DNA of 34,139 bases from assembly GCA_964527995.1 (NCBI GenBank), contig CAZGRP010000043.1, positions 1-34,139 on the forward strand. The letters run 5' to 3'. Position 1 is the first letter of the stretch; each line of letters opens with the position of its first letter. The notes beneath the pieces were generated by a model. It saw only the letters and a program-made list of their open reading frames with translations. It ran no database searches and was not told where the DNA came from. Made by a program: the position numbers and the translations under genes. Of this stretch, positions 32,257 through 34,139 are shown piece by piece. Origin of the DNA: CAZGRP01 sp964527995. Lineage in GTDB: Bacteria > Zhuqueibacterota > Zhuqueibacteria > Oceanimicrobiales > CAZGRP01.

Positions 32257-32545
32257 ACGAACATGCGTCGTCCTCCGGGAATTGACGAGTGATTGAGTGA
32301 GAGCGGGCGTGGGCAATTGCGGTGCCGCTCAAAAGACGGCCCAATGATCTGCGGTACCGGATCGAGCATGACTCTATCCTGCGCCCCAATCTCCTGCAAC
32401 GATAGAGCGAGGTCTGAATGATCCCGACAGGGTTCGTTGATGTCGGCACCTGACAGGAAGATTCTCTCCGCATCTTCGAAGGGTACCTGACCTCACAGCG
32501 GCTTCCGGTTGGCGCTCACTACGATCAACTCAGGAGGATGACACT
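32257..32545. other. Spacer between two exported-protein genes
   Basis: About 290 bases with no intact gene; contains the short remnant described next. AGGAGG eight bases before 32546 is the ribosome-binding site of the following gene. Confidence 0.4.
32322..32405 (+). pseudogene. Possible short remnant of an amidohydrolase
   Basis: The frame from 32322 to the TAG at 32403-32405 reads ...NDLRYRIEHDSILRPNLLQR, similar to the 'D.RhRIEHaq...P..i.Rf' motif of amidohydrolase family 3 (YtcJ-like). Only 27 codons match and both ends are broken, so chance similarity is possible. Confidence 0.25.
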
Positions 32546-33109
32546 ATGATGCTGAGAACTATGAAACATCTCCTCCCCCCGCTGACGCTGGCGACTGGCT
32601 TACTGCTCATCGCCCCAGCGTTGACAACGTTGAACTGCGGCTCCGACAAAGAGAAGCAGACAGGTAGTGTTGAATTGGACGCGTGCGCATTGCTAGCGGA
32701 GATCAACCCGGCGGAGATACTGGGCGAGCCGGTGGAGGCCGCGCATTCAATACTGCAGCAGCACGATGCGGATTCGGCTGTTTCTATGTGCGGCGTTTCC
32801 GCCAAAGGTTCCGGGTTGAAGTCGGTGAGTCTGCTGGTGAAGTACTACAGGAACTCTGAAAATCCGAAGACGGCGGAGGCCTTTGTCGGGACGAAGCAAC
32901 TGGACTACGGGGGCGAGAAACTAACGCCGAAAGAGATTTCCGGGCTGGGAGACATGGCGGTGTCGCTGCAAGGGTCAGGCGTGTTTCAGCTCTGGGTGTT
33001 CTGGAAAAAGCACTATCGGATGAGCATCTCGCTCACCGAATTCGACGACCAGGCTTTAGCCTCTGAAAAAGCAAGACTCATCGCCCGGCACGTCATGGAC
33101 AAGCTATAA
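32546..33109 (+). CDS. Putative exported lipoprotein, DUF3558-like pattern
   Basis: 187 residues. A hydrophobic N-terminus (LTLATGLLLIAPALTTLNC) ends in a Cys that may be lipidated, though Asn before it is not a standard lipobox. The mature part begins with charged residues, then DACALLAEINPAEILGEPVE and a second Cys in SMCGVSAKG. A 'CALL..xE...LGxPV...C' layout recalls DUF3558-type lipoproteins, but the match is loose. AGGAGG eight bases before the ATG. Function unknown. The surrounding region is rich in gene remnants. Confidence 0.6.
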   Translation: MMLRTMKHLLPPLTLATGLLLIAPALTTLNCGSDKEKQTGSVELDACALLAEINPAEILGEPVEAAHSILQQHDADSAVSMCGVSAKGSGLKSVSLLVKYYRNSENPKTAEAFVGTKQLDYGGEKLTPKEISGLGDMAVSLQGSGVFQLWVFWKKHYRMSISLTEFDDQALASEKARLIARHVMDKL

Positions 33110-33192
33110 GTCGCAAGCGACTTGCGGTTTCAAAAGGCATCGCACTGAATGTCGCCTGACCACGGTTTCCATTTGCCGATGAGATCGCGCAG

Positions 33193-33440
33193 ATGACCCA
33201 ATACGTTGCTTTCATGCGCGCAATCAATGTTGCGGGCCGCGCGAGGGTGAAGACCAGCGGCCTGAAGGAGGCGTTTGCGGCAGCGGGCTGCAAAGACGTC
33301 AGAGCACCTATATCCAGAGCGGGAACGTCCTATTCGAGGCCCCTGAGCCAGACGCGGCAGAGATTTTCGAGACAGTTCGGATCAGGCTCCGCAAGTTGTT
33401 GAGTGATGCAGCCACGGTGCTAGCCTGCTTTGCGCCCTAG
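33193..33440 (+). pseudogene. DUF1697 family gene, frameshifted and truncated
   Basis: It begins MTQYVAFMRAINVAGRARVK...LKEAFAAAGCKDVR, the start of DUF1697 proteins ('YvaFLRGINVGG..kvkm..L...f...G..nV.TyiqSGNvvF'). Near 33301 the frame breaks, and the expected continuation TYIQSGNVLFEAPEPDAAEI appears in another frame and runs on to ACFAP and a TAG at 33438-33440. Only about 80 of the usual 170-180 residues remain. A one-base deletion (or two-base insertion) and loss of the second half make it non-functional. It converges with the next gene, 17 bases away. Confidence 0.85.
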
Positions 33441-33457
33441 CGAGTTCCGCTGCCCCC

Positions 33458-34139
33458 TCACTCCACCAACACCATCTTCCTTACCGCCACGAAGGATCCT
33501 GCCCGCAGCCGGAACAGATAGACGCCGGAAGGCAGATGCGCGCCGCTGTCCGTCCTGCCATCCCACTGGATCGTATACATGCCCGCCGGCTGCCGGCGGT
33601 CCACGAGCGTGCGTACCTTCTGCCCCAGGAGGTTATAGATCTCCAGGTGCACGAGGCAGGGTTTCGGCAACCCGTACCTCAAGGTGGTGCTTGGGTTAAA
33701 GGGATTCGGATAATTCTGTTCGAGCACAAAGTTCTTCGGCACCTTGTTGTTTCCTGAAGCCACACCCGTTGTGGTGAAGAGTAGCGATACTTCAGCCGTG
33801 TCGCCGCGGGCCTCGCGGTTCCCGGCTGAATCCACGGGTGTGACGATAAAGGAGTAGGTTCCCTCCCCAAAGGTCGGGTCGAACAGGATGGGGCTGGTTG
33901 TGTACGACTCCGTCTGGCGAATCCAGAAGCTGAAGTCTTTGCGGAACCACAGCTCCACACGAGCCACACCACTGAGGTTGTCGCTGGCCTCGTATTCCAC
34001 TCTGATCTTGAGATCGGCAGTGATTTGGGCGGAGGTTGCCCGGCCAGACGGCGGCGTCAGATCGATGTGGATCAGACCTCTATTCATTGCCTCGGTGTTT
34101 CCGGCCTTGTCCGTGGACCAGTACTCCAACGTGTGGTTC
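33458..34139 (-). CDS. C-terminal part of a large secreted protein with Ig-like domains and sorting domain
   Basis: 227 residues to the window edge; the N-terminus lies outside. It starts within an OmpL47-like repeat (HTLEYWSTDKAGNTE). A bacterial Ig-like domain (about residues 20-120: DLTPPSG, SASDN-type EYEASDNLSGVARVELW, and VTPVDSAGNREARG) comes next. The type A sorting / FlgD-like domain closes it: FVLEQNYPNPFNPSTTLRY, GMYTIQWDGRTD, LPSGVYLFRL and VRKMVLVE. Such C-termini are on proteases, glycosidases and adhesins; the active domain is not visible. The C-terminus closely parallels that of the 31438-32256 protein. Confidence 0.9.
   Translation of the reverse strand, partial: NHTLEYWSTDKAGNTEAMNRGLIHIDLTPPSGRATSAQITADLKIRVEYEASDNLSGVARVELWFRKDFSFWIRQTESYTTSPILFDPTFGEGTYSFIVTPVDSAGNREARGDTAEVSLLFTTTGVASGNNKVPKNFVLEQNYPNPFNPSTTLRYGLPKPCLVHLEIYNLLGQKVRTLVDRRQPAGMYTIQWDGRTDSGAHLPSGVYLFRLRAGSFVAVRKMVLVE

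Noticed and set aside
1..34139. CRISPR arrays, intact insertion sequences or rRNA genes
   Set aside because: No regularly spaced repeats, transposase motifs or rRNA-like segments were found on either strand.

Overview
Organism. The window is GC-rich bacterial DNA that looks like part of a metagenome-assembled genome. Two secreted proteins (31438-32256 and 33458-34139) end in the 'NYPNPFNPST' type A sorting / FlgD-like C-terminal domain. That domain is typical of FCB-group and neighbouring phyla such as KSB1, Zixibacteria and Calditrichota. Several promoters fit a plain TTGACA-17-TATATT pattern. Taxonomy below superphylum level cannot be read from the sequence. Two runs of 100 N are each flanked by an identical 55-base copy, so they look like unmerged contig overlaps rather than missing DNA.

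Layout. (1) 1-9.9 kb, all on the minus strand, is housekeeping and transport. It holds a truncated sodium:solute symporter, a bifunctional-nuclease/UVR protein with its own promoter and terminator, and a run of genes read from 9.6 kb down to 2.1 kb. That run is a small acidic protein, type 3 prolyl-tRNA synthetase, a 55-residue protein, an AGCS amino-acid:cation symporter, Era, a pentapeptide-repeat protein, a metallo-beta-lactamase-fold hydrolase and a SpoIID/LytB lipoprotein. A tRNA-Val(CAC) unit with promoter and terminator precedes it. (2) 10.0-10.6 kb has no recognisable gene. (3) 10.6-17.6 kb, minus strand, looks like a murein-recycling cluster: a secreted GH3 (NagZ-type) glycosidase fused to a serine beta-lactamase-like domain, a double GNAT protein, a small membrane protein, an L-Ala-D/L-Glu epimerase and a sodium:solute symporter. 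(4) 17.7-19.6 kb is a translationally coupled pair, an OLD-like AAA ATPase and a TOPRIM/RloB-like protein. It resembles split phage-defence or nuclease systems and is the most interesting module here. (5) 20.1-25.3 kb, minus strand, has an M49 peptidase lipoprotein, a CopD-like membrane protein, and an EEP-family phosphatase/nuclease next to cardiolipin synthase. (6) 25.3-26.8 kb has a lone antitoxin-like gene, broken by a gap and followed by an in-frame amber codon, then UdgB on the plus strand. (7) 26.9-30.1 kb is modABC (molybdate uptake) with a good promoter, and a degenerate receiver-domain protein is divergent from it. (8) 30.5-34.1 kb looks like an accessory, decaying zone. It holds a strong promoter, the remains of an integron-type tyrosine recombinase, a short amidohydrolase-like remnant, a frameshifted DUF1697 gene, a putative lipoprotein and two sorting-domain secreted proteins.

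How the genes fit together. SpoIID, the GH3-hydrolase, the epimerase and the symporters suggest active cutting and recovery of peptidoglycan fragments. modABC supplies molybdate. The ATPase/TOPRIM pair, the orphan antitoxin and the recombinase remnant point to past or present conflict with mobile elements.
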